Source: Tolypothrix sp. NIES-4075
GTDB taxonomy: Bacteria; Cyanobacteriota; Cyanobacteriia; Cyanobacteriales; Nostocaceae
Length of the DNA: 64,000 bases
Assembly (NCBI RefSeq): GCF_002218085.1
Contig: NZ_BDUC01000001.1
Coordinates: 869,955 to 933,954 of the forward strand
Reading direction: 5' to 3'
Shown: positions 52,952 through 62,621 of the stretch, in pieces
Position numbering within the stretch: the stretch's first letter is position 1
How the letters are laid out: the number at the start of each line of letters is the position of its first letter
Program-made: the position numbers and the translations under genes
Notes under the pieces: generated by a model
Database searches by the model: none
The model's input: only the letters and a program-made list of their open reading frames with translations
What the model was told of the DNA's origin: nothing

Positions 52952-54040
52952 ATGAAAGAACATTCCTATCTCACCTTTAGCTTAAATAACTATTTTTACG
53001 GCATCAGCCTAGTTTACGTCGAAGAACTTTTTTCTCTACCTGAGTTAACACCCATCCCAGAAAACCCATATAAAATCGTTGCAATTGTTAATATCCGGGG
53101 GAATATTGTGCCAGTCATGGATTTTAATTTCACCTTGGACTATCAATCACCAGACTATCGTTTGACAGATAGTCTAGTAATTTTAAAATGGCAAGAATTC
53201 CGACTGGGTATCATTGTTAATCAAATCTATGAAGTCATAAATATATCTCCACAACAAATTACCACTGAGCTTGATTATGAGCAAGAACTTGCGGTAGTTG
53301 AACAAAGAAAAATTATTCCTGGTGTTGCCACTCTTTCGGGAAATATTTTCATATTGAGCAATCCAGATAATTGGTTTAACTATATAGAGATACAACAGAT
53401 TTTGTCTTTGAAAAACTTATTAGAGCCAAAAATTATTTCTAATCATAATGCAGACAAATTTCCAGACAATAACTCTGAATTATTATTGATCCAACAGCCT
53501 GTCTTTTGCCCAAATACAACTTTAGAAGAAACAATTTTTCCAAAACAAGCTGATAATCTAAGACTTCCATCAGAAAGTCAGGATTTAAAGACTTTTATCA
53601 CCTTAGCAGTATTTACTTTAAATGGTAATCTTTTGGGCATTGATTTAGGAATGGTACGAGAATTTACTGATATACGCCAAGTAACTCCTATTCCCTGTGT
53701 GAAAGCGCATATCATTGGTAACATGAATCTGCGAGGTGAGATTCTCACCTTAGTTGATATTTGCGGATTGTTGAATTTGCCGTTGATGGGTATAACTAAT
53801 AATTCTAAGGCAATGGTTGTGGAGGTTGAGGGTATAGTTGCTGGTTTAATGGTAGAAGAAGTTTGCGATGTGATGTTCTCCCTGAACCCACGAGAGATAA
53901 GGGCAGTACCGACTGCTATCCATTCAGTTAATAATGAATACCTTCAAGGGGCAGTTCTTTATCATGAAAAAATAATGAGCATTCTGGATTTGCGAAAAAT
54001 CTTCCTTAACGGTGATTTAATTGTTGATGAGGTAATTTGA
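52952..54040 (+). CDS. CheW-type coupling protein with two CheW domains
   Basis: A 362-residue protein with two CheW folds, at about 5-145 (YLTFSLNNYFYGISLVYVEE, IVNIRGNIVPVMDF) and about 215-355 (TLAVFTLNGNLLGIDLGMVR, NMNLRGEILTLVDICGLL), joined by a polar linker. CheW bridges MCPs and CheA; double CheW proteins may bridge neighbouring receptors. ATG 52952 is chosen over TTG 52940. It begins 8 bases after cheR. Moderately divergent between its halves, so the duplication is old. Confidence 0.9.
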   Translation: MKEHSYLTFSLNNYFYGISLVYVEELFSLPELTPIPENPYKIVAIVNIRGNIVPVMDFNFTLDYQSPDYRLTDSLVILKWQEFRLGIIVNQIYEVINISPQQITTELDYEQELAVVEQRKIIPGVATLSGNIFILSNPDNWFNYIEIQQILSLKNLLEPKIISNHNADKFPDNNSELLLIQQPVFCPNTTLEETIFPKQADNLRLPSESQDLKTFITLAVFTLNGNLLGIDLGMVREFTDIRQVTPIPCVKAHIIGNMNLRGEILTLVDICGLLNLPLMGITNNSKAMVVEVEGIVAGLMVEEVCDVMFSLNPREIRAVPTAIHSVNNEYLQGAVLYHEKIMSILDLRKIFLNGDLIVDEVI

Positions 54041-54326
54041 TTCGTTGTAATTATAATACCGCTTTTCCTAACTTTAAATAATCAGAGTTAAGTTTTTTTA
54101 AATTAACTGTAAAATTTGATGAATTGCGAAGTTTTAGACTTTGGTTTAGTTAACTATGGTCTAACCTACGGCATAATGATTTGGAATATATTCACTTAGT
54201 TTGGAGCAGTCAATCAGCCAAATAGCTGTTATTTTCTTAAGCTCTAAGTTTGACACGCATAAATACCAAATCAGGGTGAGCATTTTTCTTTATTGACAAA
54301 GGCGGTAATTTTTTAATTTATTAGAA
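54041..54326. other. Spacer between cheW and the PatA-like gene
   Basis: These 286 AT-rich bases contain no gene or strong hairpin. The length suggests the regulator may also have its own promoter. Confidence 0.4.
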
Positions 54327-55487
54327 ATGACACTAACAAGGCTGACTAAAGAATTAGACAACCTGAGTAAAGATGATAGTGATGGAGTGCTAATTATAAG
54401 CAACCATACAGTCGTTTGGAATCTTTATCTTACCTGTGGTAAATTGCTCTATGCCACAAGTGAAGTGCATCCTGTAAGGCGTTGGGACAGAGCCTTAAAG
54501 CAGCATTGCCCTAACTGGAATTGGGGTGTTGACTCCTCTGAGTTGTCGAAAGACCTGCCTTGGGAATGTCAGATTCTCGCTCAAGGCATCAGTCAAAGGC
54601 AACTGAGCGCTATCCAAGCTAAGTTAGTGATTCGTAATATTGTCCAAGAATGTTTTTTTGAGCTAAATAGCTACGCAGACTTCAGGATCGACTGGAAACC
54701 CAGGCAAAAACATATATGGCATCTCTCTATGGCAGTCATACCCTTGTCTTCCTGGGAAATTCTGTCAGTTGTTAACAAAGCAACGAACATGCAGCAAAGA
54801 TGGCAAGCTGCTGGTTTAGGTGACTTCAGCCCGACCCTTGCTTTAGTTTTGAAGCCAGGAGTAGACCCTCAAGCGCTGCCAATTTTCCAGAAGTATCTCA
54901 ACAGTCAGTTCACCTTATGGGATATTGCTTTAGAACAAGAAAAATCGGTGACAGAGGTAACTCTCTCCTTAATTCCTTGGGTTAAGAAGGGTATGCTGGA
55001 ATTCCAAAACATTCCAGATTTACAAGTCCCGACTGTCAAACAGACAGTTGCGGCAACACTCCCCCAATTCAAAACCCAGCCTACCAAATTTACCCAGAAA
55101 CAACCTTTAATCGCCTGTATTGATGATAGTCCCGTGTTGGCTCACACTTTAAAAAAAATCTTAATACCAGCCGGCTATCAAATGTTGAGTATTCCAGAGC
55201 CAATGCGAGGGTTCTCTCAACTCATCGAACACAAGCCCGATCTAATTTTGTTAGACTTGCTTCTGCCAAATGCTGATGGCTACAGTATCTGTAAATTTTT
55301 GCGAGACACTCCCGTTTTTAAGGACACGCCGATTATTATCCTAACAGGTCAAAATACGCCAATCGATCGCGCCCATGCTAGCCTAGTTGGTGCAACTGAG
55401 TTTTTAGGCAAGCCTCCACAGCCGCAAGAATTGCTATATATTATTCAAAAATATCTTGGGCAATCAAAGTCATCTAAAGTTGGTTAA
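54327..55487 (+). CDS. PatA-type response regulator (PATAN/DUF4388-like plus REC)
   Basis: A 386-residue protein. The N-terminal 90 residues have the PATAN/DUF4388 pattern (GVLIISNHTVVWNLYLTCGK, LLYATS) followed by a helical region typical of PatA relatives (WQAAGLGDFSPTLALVLKPG). The C-terminal receiver (about 260-380) shows ACIDDSPVL, Asp in LILLDLLLPNADG and Lys in EFLGKPP. As last gene of the che locus it is the likely output of the CheA above. No DNA-binding domain. It is the second such protein in the window, with weak overall similarity to that at 197. Confidence 0.87.
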   Translation: MTLTRLTKELDNLSKDDSDGVLIISNHTVVWNLYLTCGKLLYATSEVHPVRRWDRALKQHCPNWNWGVDSSELSKDLPWECQILAQGISQRQLSAIQAKLVIRNIVQECFFELNSYADFRIDWKPRQKHIWHLSMAVIPLSSWEILSVVNKATNMQQRWQAAGLGDFSPTLALVLKPGVDPQALPIFQKYLNSQFTLWDIALEQEKSVTEVTLSLIPWVKKGMLEFQNIPDLQVPTVKQTVAATLPQFKTQPTKFTQKQPLIACIDDSPVLAHTLKKILIPAGYQMLSIPEPMRGFSQLIEHKPDLILLDLLLPNADGYSICKFLRDTPVFKDTPIIILTGQNTPIDRAHASLVGATEFLGKPPQPQELLYIIQKYLGQSKSSKVG

Positions 55488-55488
55488 C

Positions 55489-55542
55489 AAAAAGCCGGAT
55501 AACAAAGGAAAATGTAAAAATTTCTCTTTTATCCGGCTTTTT
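55489..55542 (+). terminator. Rho-independent terminator of the che locus
   Basis: AAAAAGCCGGAT (55489-55500) pairs perfectly with ATCCGGCTTTTT (55531-55542) and ends in a T-run, directly after the PatA-like stop. Confidence 0.88.
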
Positions 55543-55660
55543 CAAGTTTTACTTTCTGGGAATTTGATGATTAGTTTCAGATGCTAATCTCAAATTTTTC
55601 TGCCTTTGTTTTTCTTGATAAATACCCTAGACAGTAGTCCCTAGATAACTCCTAATTCAC

Positions 55661-57064
55661 TCATTGCAAATTGATTGAGAAATGAGCTATTAAAGTATTC
55701 CTTTCGTAGGACAGCAAGTAAATATGCAGGAGATTGGGGTTATCTTTATCAAGGTGGATAGCTGACCCATCAAGTGCTAAGTGGTGATGATCTATCCACT
55801 TATCTTTTGAATCTAGCAAAAGACTGAAGTAGGGGCTTTTATCTGGATGATTCTTTTCTAATTCTTCGTAGCTTTGATAAAAAGGAGGTATTCCAATTCC
55901 CAAAGGCATATACAAACCCTTGGAATAGTCTGTTACTGCCAACTTTGGAAGTTCCTTTAAATTGACACCGCTGATGAATAATTTATTTGTTTCACCAGTC
56001 TTTGTATCGCTGAATAACAACTCAATTTCCTGTAAATTCTGCTCAACACCTACAGGCTTAATGTTCCTCAAAATCGCTTTTTGAAATTTGCCTATTCTCC
56101 AGTATTCATTTCCCCAAGGTTTTTTAGAATCGTAAAATCCTGGGGGACGGAAAGTTGCAAATTTTATTTCATTTTCATTGTTGTAAAAATCTCTCCAAGT
56201 TGTCAGATTTGTCGCAAGTGTAGTTCTAACTTTTCTTCCTTGCTCTCCTGATACAATTATTCTTTCATCGGGCAGAAACTTAGTAGCAACTTCTTTTTGA
56301 TCAATTACTTTTCTGAGCAAATCAGTTCTTACTAGTGTCCCGCTCGGATCTTGCCAATGTTCTAATCTCCACCAATGCTTCCAATAAGACATCTTATTGA
56401 TATTTTCAAAGACATTTTTGTAGAGTCCCATCGGGAAGGTAAACCAGCTTTGATAGTAAAGCGATTTATTACTATCCTCTTTAGTAAAAAGCAAAATTTC
56501 CCAATATCCTGCATTTAAGCAGTTATTAGCTAAAGCAATCTCGGTGAGATTTTGCTTTTCAAAACCATCTCCTCCGCTAATTTCTATATGTTTTGAATTA
56601 GCCGGAAAACTAATCTGTTGTCTGTTCCACTCTCTGTCTGTTAAAGCGATTACTTCTAAACCTTTATCTTTTTTAACCCATTCAGGTGCTTTCGGTACTA
56701 AGAGTGTCAGATCAACATTTTTTATAACTATCTTTGCTGTTTTTTTGTTAGTCGGCTCCAGCACAAAATCAAAGTGAGTATTATCCCTTTTGACAACTGT
56801 TAATTTTCTGCTAGAATATCTTTGGAAAGTTTTGGCTAATGGAGCGGGATTTTCAGGATACTCGGCATTAGATAGTTCTTGTAGTTTTACCGAGGTTTTA
56901 TTGTCAAAATTATACCTGGAAGTAAACCGGAAAGCTCCCACACTAATCAAACCAAGAAATACAACGAGACTACTAAATAAAATCTGTTTCTTCGTAACTC
57001 TTAAATTAGCTTTGCCTAGTAGGGTATTGCTCTTGACTCTTTGCACCGCTGATGTATTACTCAT
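55661..57064 (-). CDS. Membrane-anchored protein of unknown function
   Basis: A 467-residue protein with a short basic cytoplasmic N-terminus and one membrane helix (QILFSSLVVFLGLISVGAF, about 28-46). The rest is predicted extracytoplasmic, rich in Trp/Tyr and beta-strands (WKHWWRLEHWQDPSGTLV, PPGFYDSKKPWGNEYWRIG, WIDHHHLALDGSAIHL). I do not recognise the family. The Trp-rich, His-containing segments hint at carbohydrate contact, which is only a guess. AT-rich codon use compared with the neighbours. ATG 57064 is clear. Confidence 0.7.
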   Translation of the reverse strand: MSNTSAVQRVKSNTLLGKANLRVTKKQILFSSLVVFLGLISVGAFRFTSRYNFDNKTSVKLQELSNAEYPENPAPLAKTFQRYSSRKLTVVKRDNTHFDFVLEPTNKKTAKIVIKNVDLTLLVPKAPEWVKKDKGLEVIALTDREWNRQQISFPANSKHIEISGGDGFEKQNLTEIALANNCLNAGYWEILLFTKEDSNKSLYYQSWFTFPMGLYKNVFENINKMSYWKHWWRLEHWQDPSGTLVRTDLLRKVIDQKEVATKFLPDERIIVSGEQGRKVRTTLATNLTTWRDFYNNENEIKFATFRPPGFYDSKKPWGNEYWRIGKFQKAILRNIKPVGVEQNLQEIELLFSDTKTGETNKLFISGVNLKELPKLAVTDYSKGLYMPLGIGIPPFYQSYEELEKNHPDKSPYFSLLLDSKDKWIDHHHLALDGSAIHLDKDNPNLLHIYLLSYERNTLIAHFSINLQ

Positions 57065-57365
57065 TTGGAGAAGTTCACCAAATTAGAATTATTGTCGAAT
57101 AACATACCCTATACATTGAGTATTTATATTACTGTTAATAAAAAAATTAACATGAACTATTTTTATAAACTTACGCACCTATAACTTGCATTAAGAATAT
57201 TTCTTTAACTTTTGATTTGGCGCTTTTATTAAACCACAATATCTTGCTCAAGCAGTTGGTAATTAAATATTTATACCGCCTTCATTGATTTGAATAATAG
57301 CTAAACTTGAATGAAAAATCCTTTAAAGCATAAAGCTATTACGGGTACTTCCAAATTTTTCATCG

Positions 57366-57545
57366 TATGGAAATGCGATCGCTTTTGGAGTTGGTTTCTA
57401 CAAAGCGCTGGGGGCAAATCGCACAATTGAGGAAGCTTATGAGTTTGGCTGTGTGGAAATTCAACTACAAGAAATTCCCGAAGAGTCAACCCCAGTTCTG
57501 CGGAAAAAACAACAGCAATCGCTTGCGATGTTTTATGTAGTCTAA
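57366..57545 (+). pseudogene. C-terminal remnant of a CHAT/caspase-type effector protein
   Basis: One frame reads YGNAIAFGVGFYKALGANRT, IEEAYEFGCVEIQLQEI and PEESTPVL. This is the characteristic C-terminal end of cyanobacterial CHAT or caspase-like effector proteins. Nothing upstream encodes the catalytic part and there is no start codon. I read it as a gene fragment left by deletion. Confidence 0.6.
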
Positions 57546-57584
57546 ACTCCAGTACTAAGGAATATGGATTTAATAAAATACAAA

Positions 57585-57652
57585 ACCTCACCCCGACAAA
57601 GCTGTGCTTTATCTCTCCTCTCCTTAGTAAGGAGAGGGGTAAGGGGTGAGGT
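57585..57652. mobile_element. Small MITE-like hairpin element
   Basis: ACCTCACCCC (57585-57594) is complementary to GGGGTGAGGT (57643-57652), and an inner CTCTCCTTA/TAAGGAGAG stem is present. The same ends and core occur inside the CHAT gene at 12630-12735. A further CCCCTCT/AGAGGGG hairpin lies at 57707-57730. Confidence 0.78.
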
Positions 57653-57750
57653 AGATCGCAGGAAATGGGATATTATTTAATTTTCGTTACTAAGATCATA
57701 AATAGTCCCCTCTGTGCAAACAAAGAGGGGAAAATAAAGCGCGATCTGGC

Positions 57751-59781
57751 TTACGCTTGATTCTCAAAGTAAGCTTCTAGCGCTTTGTTCACCAACTCAC
57801 TCATCGGCTTCCCTTGACTAGTTGCAGCAGCTTTCAGCTTGACGTAAATATCATCTTGAACGCTGACTCGATGCCGACTTTTACTGCTGGCAATGGTAGT
57901 ATTAGCGATCGCTACCTCTTTCCCTCCACTTTCTTCTACCACCGCACCAGTTGTAGAATCTGCCATTGCTTCCACCAAACCATCGCTATCGTCTGTAATT
58001 TCTGGTGGTGCAACTGTTTCGACTTCGTAATTAGCGGCAAATTCACGAATGGCATCAAAACCAAGGCGATCGCAAAAATCACCAAAACTTTCCCCAGATT
58101 TTCGCGACTGCTTAAAGAACACAAAAATCGGCTCTAGCTGGGTTTCTATGTCGTTATGGTGCAGCCTTTCCATATAAGGTAACGCCAATCTAGTTTGATC
58201 TGGCGAACCACCCAACCATACTTGGTAAGCTTCTGGTGCGCTACCCACAAAAGCCAATTCTGCCATGTAAGGACGAGCGCAACCGTTCGGGCAGCCTGTC
58301 ATCCTTACCACAAAATGTTCATCTTGTAAACCAACTTTATCTAATAACGAGCGAATTCTGTCTAAAATACCTGGTATTGCTCGTTCTGATTCGGTGATTG
58401 CCAAGCCGCAAGTCGGCATCGCAGGGCAAGCCATCGCATAGCGCACCAAGGAATCTATTTTATCAGGGTCTGTGACGACACCGTGACGCTCAAGAATATC
58501 TTGAACAACTTGTTTATTCTCAGGTTCAATATCGAAGAGAATTGCGTTGTGATGCGGTGTCAAACGAATGGGCAAGTTTAATTGCTCAACAACTTCCCGC
58601 AGTCCGGTTTTCAGTTGCAGAGTACCTTCATCTTTGATGCGACCATTTTCGATGGAAACGCCTAAAAACAGCTTACCATCGCCTTGTTCGTGCCATCCAA
58701 GGAAGTCTTGATATTTCCATTCTGGAAGTTCTTTGAAGGGTGTGAGTGATTTGCCAAAGTATTCTTCTACCTTTGACTTGAATTTTTCAACACCCCAATC
58801 GTGGATGAGATATTTTAACCTAGCGTGACGTCGGTCAGTGCGATCGCCATAATCTCTTTGAGTTGCGACAACCGCTTTTACTATCTCGTAAACGTCATCT
58901 TTCGTTACATAGCAAATCGGATCTGCCATCCGTGCGAAGGTTTCTTCTTTGTTGTGCGTTCTTCCTAAACCACCACCAGCAAAGACGTTAAAGCCTTCTA
59001 ATTCCCCTTTTTCATCAGTCATTACCACCAAGGTGAGGTCTTGGCTATACAAATCAATCGAATTGTCTCCCGGAACCGTCACGCAAACTTTGAATTTGCG
59101 CGGCATGTAGAGATTCCCGTAAATTGGTTCTAGGCTATCTTCAACAATCGACTTACTATTATTTTGTCGTGCTGCCTTGACTTCTGGCTTTTCTTCGGCA
59201 CTAATTATTTTTTCTCCATCCAGCCAAATATCGTAATATGCGCCGGTTTGGGGTTTGAGCAAGTCAGAGATATTTTTAGCATATTCCCAAGCATACTGAT
59301 ATTCTGGGCGATTTTTGAATGGTGCTGGGGAAGCCATGACGTTGCGGTTGACATCACCGCAAGCGGATAAAGTCGAACCCATACTTTTGACCATACCAGC
59401 GATCGCCGCTTTGAGATTTTTTTTCAAAATCCCGTGTAACTGAAACCCTTGACGGGTAGTTACTCGCATTGTATGGTTGCCATAATCATCAGCCAGCTTG
59501 TCTATAGTCAGATACAATTGCGGGGGAATAAACCCACCCGGACAGGTGGTTCGCAGCATAAACTGGTAATCTTTTTCCTGTCCCTTTACGCGGTTGTCGC
59601 GGTTATCCTGCTGGTAAGATCCGTGAAACTTGAGAATTTGTACCGCATCTTCACTAAAGTGAGTTGTGTCTTGAAGTAGTTCGCTGGCAACAGGTTCGCG
59701 TAAAAAATTACTATGTTCTTTCAGACCTTCGACTTTGGAAGGTTTACGGTTGGCGGTAGGGGCAGGAGCAGATTTAACCAT
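57751..59781 (-). CDS. sir: Ferredoxin-sulfite reductase with ribbon-helix-helix-like C-terminal tail
   Basis: A 676-residue siroheme/[4Fe-4S] enzyme reducing sulfite to sulfide with ferredoxin. Cluster and siroheme Cys ligands are C452 and C458 ([10 protein letters not shown]) and C497 and C501 ([10 protein letters not shown]). The repeat half-domains [14 protein letters not shown] and [13 protein letters not shown] are visible. After the usual C-terminus (about 600) there is a linker and a segment [20 protein letters not shown] then [16 protein letters not shown], which has the beta-alpha-alpha pattern of a ribbon-helix-helix protein. ATG 59781 is clear. Monocistronic. Confidence 0.94.
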   Translation of the reverse strand: MVKSAPAPTANRKPSKVEGLKEHSNFLREPVASELLQDTTHFSEDAVQILKFHGSYQQDNRDNRVKGQEKDYQFMLRTTCPGGFIPPQLYLTIDKLADDYGNHTMRVTTRQGFQLHGILKKNLKAAIAGMVKSMGSTLSACGDVNRNVMASPAPFKNRPEYQYAWEYAKNISDLLKPQTGAYYDIWLDGEKIISAEEKPEVKAARQNNSKSIVEDSLEPIYGNLYMPRKFKVCVTVPGDNSIDLYSQDLTLVVMTDEKGELEGFNVFAGGGLGRTHNKEETFARMADPICYVTKDDVYEIVKAVVATQRDYGDRTDRRHARLKYLIHDWGVEKFKSKVEEYFGKSLTPFKELPEWKYQDFLGWHEQGDGKLFLGVSIENGRIKDEGTLQLKTGLREVVEQLNLPIRLTPHHNAILFDIEPENKQVVQDILERHGVVTDPDKIDSLVRYAMACPAMPTCGLAITESERAIPGILDRIRSLLDKVGLQDEHFVVRMTGCPNGCARPYMAELAFVGSAPEAYQVWLGGSPDQTRLALPYMERLHHNDIETQLEPIFVFFKQSRKSGESFGDFCDRLGFDAIREFAANYEVETVAPPEITDDSDGLVEAMADSTTGAVVEESGGKEVAIANTTIASSKSRHRVSVQDDIYVKLKAAATSQGKPMSELVNKALEAYFENQA

Positions 59782-60072
59782 GTTTAGTTGTATAGTGTTC
59801 TCAATAAAACATTATTTAACGCCGATGCAGCTAGTTATTAGCACTTATTCGGCTATCGATCCCCGGTAATTCGGTCGGAATAAAGAGGAATATTTTATAT
59901 TTTAACATGGCAAAAGCTGGGTTTATCAGTGATGCAACACTTAACAAACCCAGCAATATTTTATATGGTTATGAGTCGCTTCTAGAAATTGCTTGAAGCT
60001 ACGATTTAAACCAAAGGGTAGCGCTAAAAGTTATAAGAGTCTTGTGTGAGGAGGCTGACGGTAGATTACATT

Positions 60073-60609
60073 TTACTTGAAGCGAACACCGACACCAGTT
60101 TGGATGCTCAGAGCAGAAGCAGGGCTATTTTTGTAGGCATCAATTCCTAAAGTAGCATTACTGTAGAGCAAGAAATTTTTAGTAACTTCAGATTCTAACC
60201 CAGCAGTTACAGCTACGCCATCTTTGTTACCGAGGGGACTTGGTTTGCCGTTTGCTTCCACAAAAGAGTAACCAACACCTAAAAAGGCATTGGTGTTTTT
60301 AGCAATACCCACATCAGCGGAAACTTGGGGGATAATAGCAGTTGTTTGGTCGCTCCAAAGAACATGACCGCGTGCTGAAAATGGAGTATCTCCTAATTTC
60401 AAGCGACCTGTAAGATTACCACCAAAAGTTGCCGCATCGCCATTTTGTCCACCGTTGGTAGTGCCAACTGCCACACCAGCACCGACATAGCTGGCATCAG
60501 TACCATTTTTGGTTTCAGCAGAAGCTTGACCGGCAGAAAGAAAAATAGGAGCAACTACTAAAGAAGACAATGCAGAAATTGTCACAAAAGACTTGATAAA
60601 GCGCTTCAT
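60073..60609 (-). CDS. Exported beta-barrel-like protein
   Basis: A 178-residue protein with a signal peptide (MKRFIKSFVTISALSSLVVA, cleavage near ASA). The mature part is short amphipathic beta-strands with alternating hydrophobic residues (ASYVGAGVAVGTTN, NAFLGVGYSFVEANG, FLLYSNATLGIDA), ending LSIQTGVGVRFK. This resembles small outer-membrane beta barrels of the OmpX/OmpA-like class. Position and length suggest an 8-strand barrel. ATG 60609 is chosen; the frame is open to 60723 but lacks a leader there. No operon partner. Confidence 0.75.
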   Translation of the reverse strand: MKRFIKSFVTISALSSLVVAPIFLSAGQASAETKNGTDASYVGAGVAVGTTNGGQNGDAATFGGNLTGRLKLGDTPFSARGHVLWSDQTTAIIPQVSADVGIAKNTNAFLGVGYSFVEANGKPSPLGNKDGVAVTAGLESEVTKNFLLYSNATLGIDAYKNSPASALSIQTGVGVRFK

Positions 60610-61218
60610 AATGTCACCGAATTTGTAGGTGTTGCATTTAAACTCTAGGTCGAGAATCAATGAAAAAGGTTCCAGAAAAGTTCGATAATTTCTGAATAAA
60701 TTGTCACTATTAATGCACGTCACTGAGAAGGTAATTAGCTATAAATATTAATCAGGTGTTATCATTACGGATATTTATTTTTACATCCGGCATTTTGTCA
60801 CATAAATAGACACTTTGTTAACTGGTACAAACTAGAGAAATAAAAGTTTGTCTACTTAAGTCAAAAAAACAGTCTTTACTAACCGTGTAATTTATAAATT
60901 TAGAAATAATTAGGACTTAAGTAGGTGGGTTGAATTAAATATAAAACCACTCTCACGCGGTGTGTTACCGCCATTCATTACAGCACTAAGTAGCATTAAC
61001 GGTGCGTTAAACTTCGTTATAACGCACCCTGCTAACTACTAACCACATCAATAGGGTGCGTTAGGACGAATGTCAAGAGCGCACCAAAAATATGGTTTTC
61101 GGTGCGAAGCGCCATTCATTACGGCATCCAGAGTATGGTTTTACGTTTAATTTCGTTGGTCTACTTATCAAGTGCGGATATAAAGTTGATTGTTGAAAAT
61201 TATCCCAGCGAGTAAATA
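60610..61218. other. Spacer with AT-rich promoter region and a full-length MITE
   Basis: No gene in about 610 bases between divergent genes. 60610-60910 is AT-rich and must hold the barrel-protein promoter. The MITE at 60918-61168 covers most of the rest and ends 50 bases before the hydrolase start. Confidence 0.55.
60918..61168. mobile_element. MITE of about 250 bp with 32-bp imperfect inverted ends
   Basis: The left end TAAGTAGGTGGGTTGAATTA and the right end (61136-61168) match as reverse complements at 22 of 32 positions, with TAAGTAG and AAAACCA conserved at both edges. The interior has several GTGCGTTA/TAACGCAC stems. A half copy lies inverted at 14522-14637, and core fragments at about 26713 and 31524. 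Confidence 0.75.
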
Positions 61219-62163
61219 ATGCTAACTACTACAAAAACGTTGTCTGGTTTGATGGGTTTGTGTATCGGTGACGCAATAGGAGTTCCAGTGGAATTTACTA
61301 GCCGTGCTGAACGAATTGCGTCTCCTGTGACATCCATGCAGGGTTATGGAACTTGGGATGTACCACCAGGCACATGGTCTGATGACAGTTCCCTGACGTT
61401 TTGTTTAGCAGAATGTCTTTGTAATGGTTTTTCGCTCGATCGCATCGCTAATTCATTCTGGCGCTGGTATCATGAAGCGTACTGGACTGCTCGTGGTGAA
61501 GTATTTGACATTGGTAATACCACATTTTTAGCGATCGCTAACTGGAAACAAGGAATTCCACCCTTGGAAGCGGGAGGAAAGACGGAAAATAGTAATGGTA
61601 ATGGTTCTTTGATGAGAATCTTACCTATGGCTTATTGTCACAAAAGCTTAACTTTTGCCGAATTGATTTCAAGGGTACATCAAGTTTCTTGTATTACCCA
61701 TGCTCATATGCGCTCCCAAATTGCCTGCGGTATATATATCAGTATCGCAGTTTGTCTTTTACAAGGACTTGAGCCGCAAGCAGCTTATTTACAAGGTTTA
61801 GAAAACATTCGCTCCTTTTACTCTACGTCTGAATACGCTTTAGAAATGCCGCATTTTTCCAGAGTATTCAGCAGCGAAATTGACAAGTTACCCCTAGAAG
61901 AAATTCGTTCTAGCGGTTATGTAATTGATACTTTAGAAGCGTCGCTTTGGTGTTTGTTAAATAGTTCTAACTACGCCGAGGCGGTACTCAAAGCGGTAAA
62001 TTTAGGTGGAGACACTGATACCACCGCTGCTGTAACTGGTGGGTTAGCGGGAATTTATTATGGGGTGGAAAATATTCCCTCAGAATGGGTTGAGCAAATT
62101 GCTAGAAAAGAGGACATTATTAATTTAGCAGAACGTTTGTTGCGGTGTGTTTACGCAAAGTAG
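61219..62163 (+). CDS. ADP-ribosylglycohydrolase family protein
   Basis: A 314-residue all-helical hydrolase of the ARH/DraG family. Metal-binding motifs: GLCIGDAIGVPVEF, WSDDSSLTFCLAE near the N-terminus and GGDTDTTAAVTGGLAG near the C-terminus. DraG removes ADP-ribose from nitrogenase reductase; other members act on other ADP-ribosyl groups, so the substrate here is not known. No draT-like partner lies nearby. ATG 61219. Confidence 0.9.
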   Translation: MLTTTKTLSGLMGLCIGDAIGVPVEFTSRAERIASPVTSMQGYGTWDVPPGTWSDDSSLTFCLAECLCNGFSLDRIANSFWRWYHEAYWTARGEVFDIGNTTFLAIANWKQGIPPLEAGGKTENSNGNGSLMRILPMAYCHKSLTFAELISRVHQVSCITHAHMRSQIACGIYISIAVCLLQGLEPQAAYLQGLENIRSFYSTSEYALEMPHFSRVFSSEIDKLPLEEIRSSGYVIDTLEASLWCLLNSSNYAEAVLKAVNLGGDTDTTAAVTGGLAGIYYGVENIPSEWVEQIARKEDIINLAERLLRCVYAK

Positions 62164-62187
62164 AGACGAAGCATGTGGAACGTCTCT
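62162..62187 (+). terminator. Hairpin after the ADP-ribosylglycohydrolase gene
   Basis: AGAGACG (62162-62168) pairs with CGTCTCT (62181-62187). Only a weak T-run follows, so it is a candidate terminator between convergent genes. Confidence 0.5.
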
Positions 62188-62209
62188 TGTGAGGGTTACG
62201 GTGTTTTTA

Positions 62210-62542
62210 TCAGTCCTTAATTTTGACTTGTTCGGCAATCCATTCGAGGTAGGGTTGAGAACCGGCGACAATGGGTAGGGCGATGATTTCTGAGACTTCG
62301 TAGGAATGCAATTCGCGAATTTTGGCTTCTAAGGTGGGAAATAACGCCAAATCGGTTTTAATCAACAATTGCCATTCTTGCTCTTTGTGTAGTTTTCCTT
62401 GCCAAATATAAATTGAGTGAATTGGCAGTAAACTTACACAAGCGGCGAGTTCAGCTTCTACAAGAGCATTAGCGATCGCTTCTGCTTCTTCTATTGAAGC
62501 AGTTGTCACCAATACCACACCATAGCCAACTGAGCTATCCAT
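62210..62542 (-). CDS. cutA: CutA1-type divalent-ion tolerance protein
   Basis: A 110-residue trimeric, ferredoxin-like-fold protein. Family signatures: VLVTTASIEEAEAIANALVE, LAACVSLLPIHSIYIWQGKL, EWQLLIKTDLALFPTLEAKI and LHSYEVSEIIALPIVAG. CutA proteins were linked to copper tolerance in E. coli; in cyanobacteria the role is unclear. ATG 62542. Confidence 0.92.
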   Translation of the reverse strand: MDSSVGYGVVLVTTASIEEAEAIANALVEAELAACVSLLPIHSIYIWQGKLHKEQEWQLLIKTDLALFPTLEAKIRELHSYEVSEIIALPIVAGSQPYLEWIAEQVKIKD

Positions 62543-62621
62543 ATCAACAACTCATAAATTGAATAATAGTTATAAGTTATAAGTTTGTAATTGCTAATAA
62601 CTTATAACTCATGACTAATGA

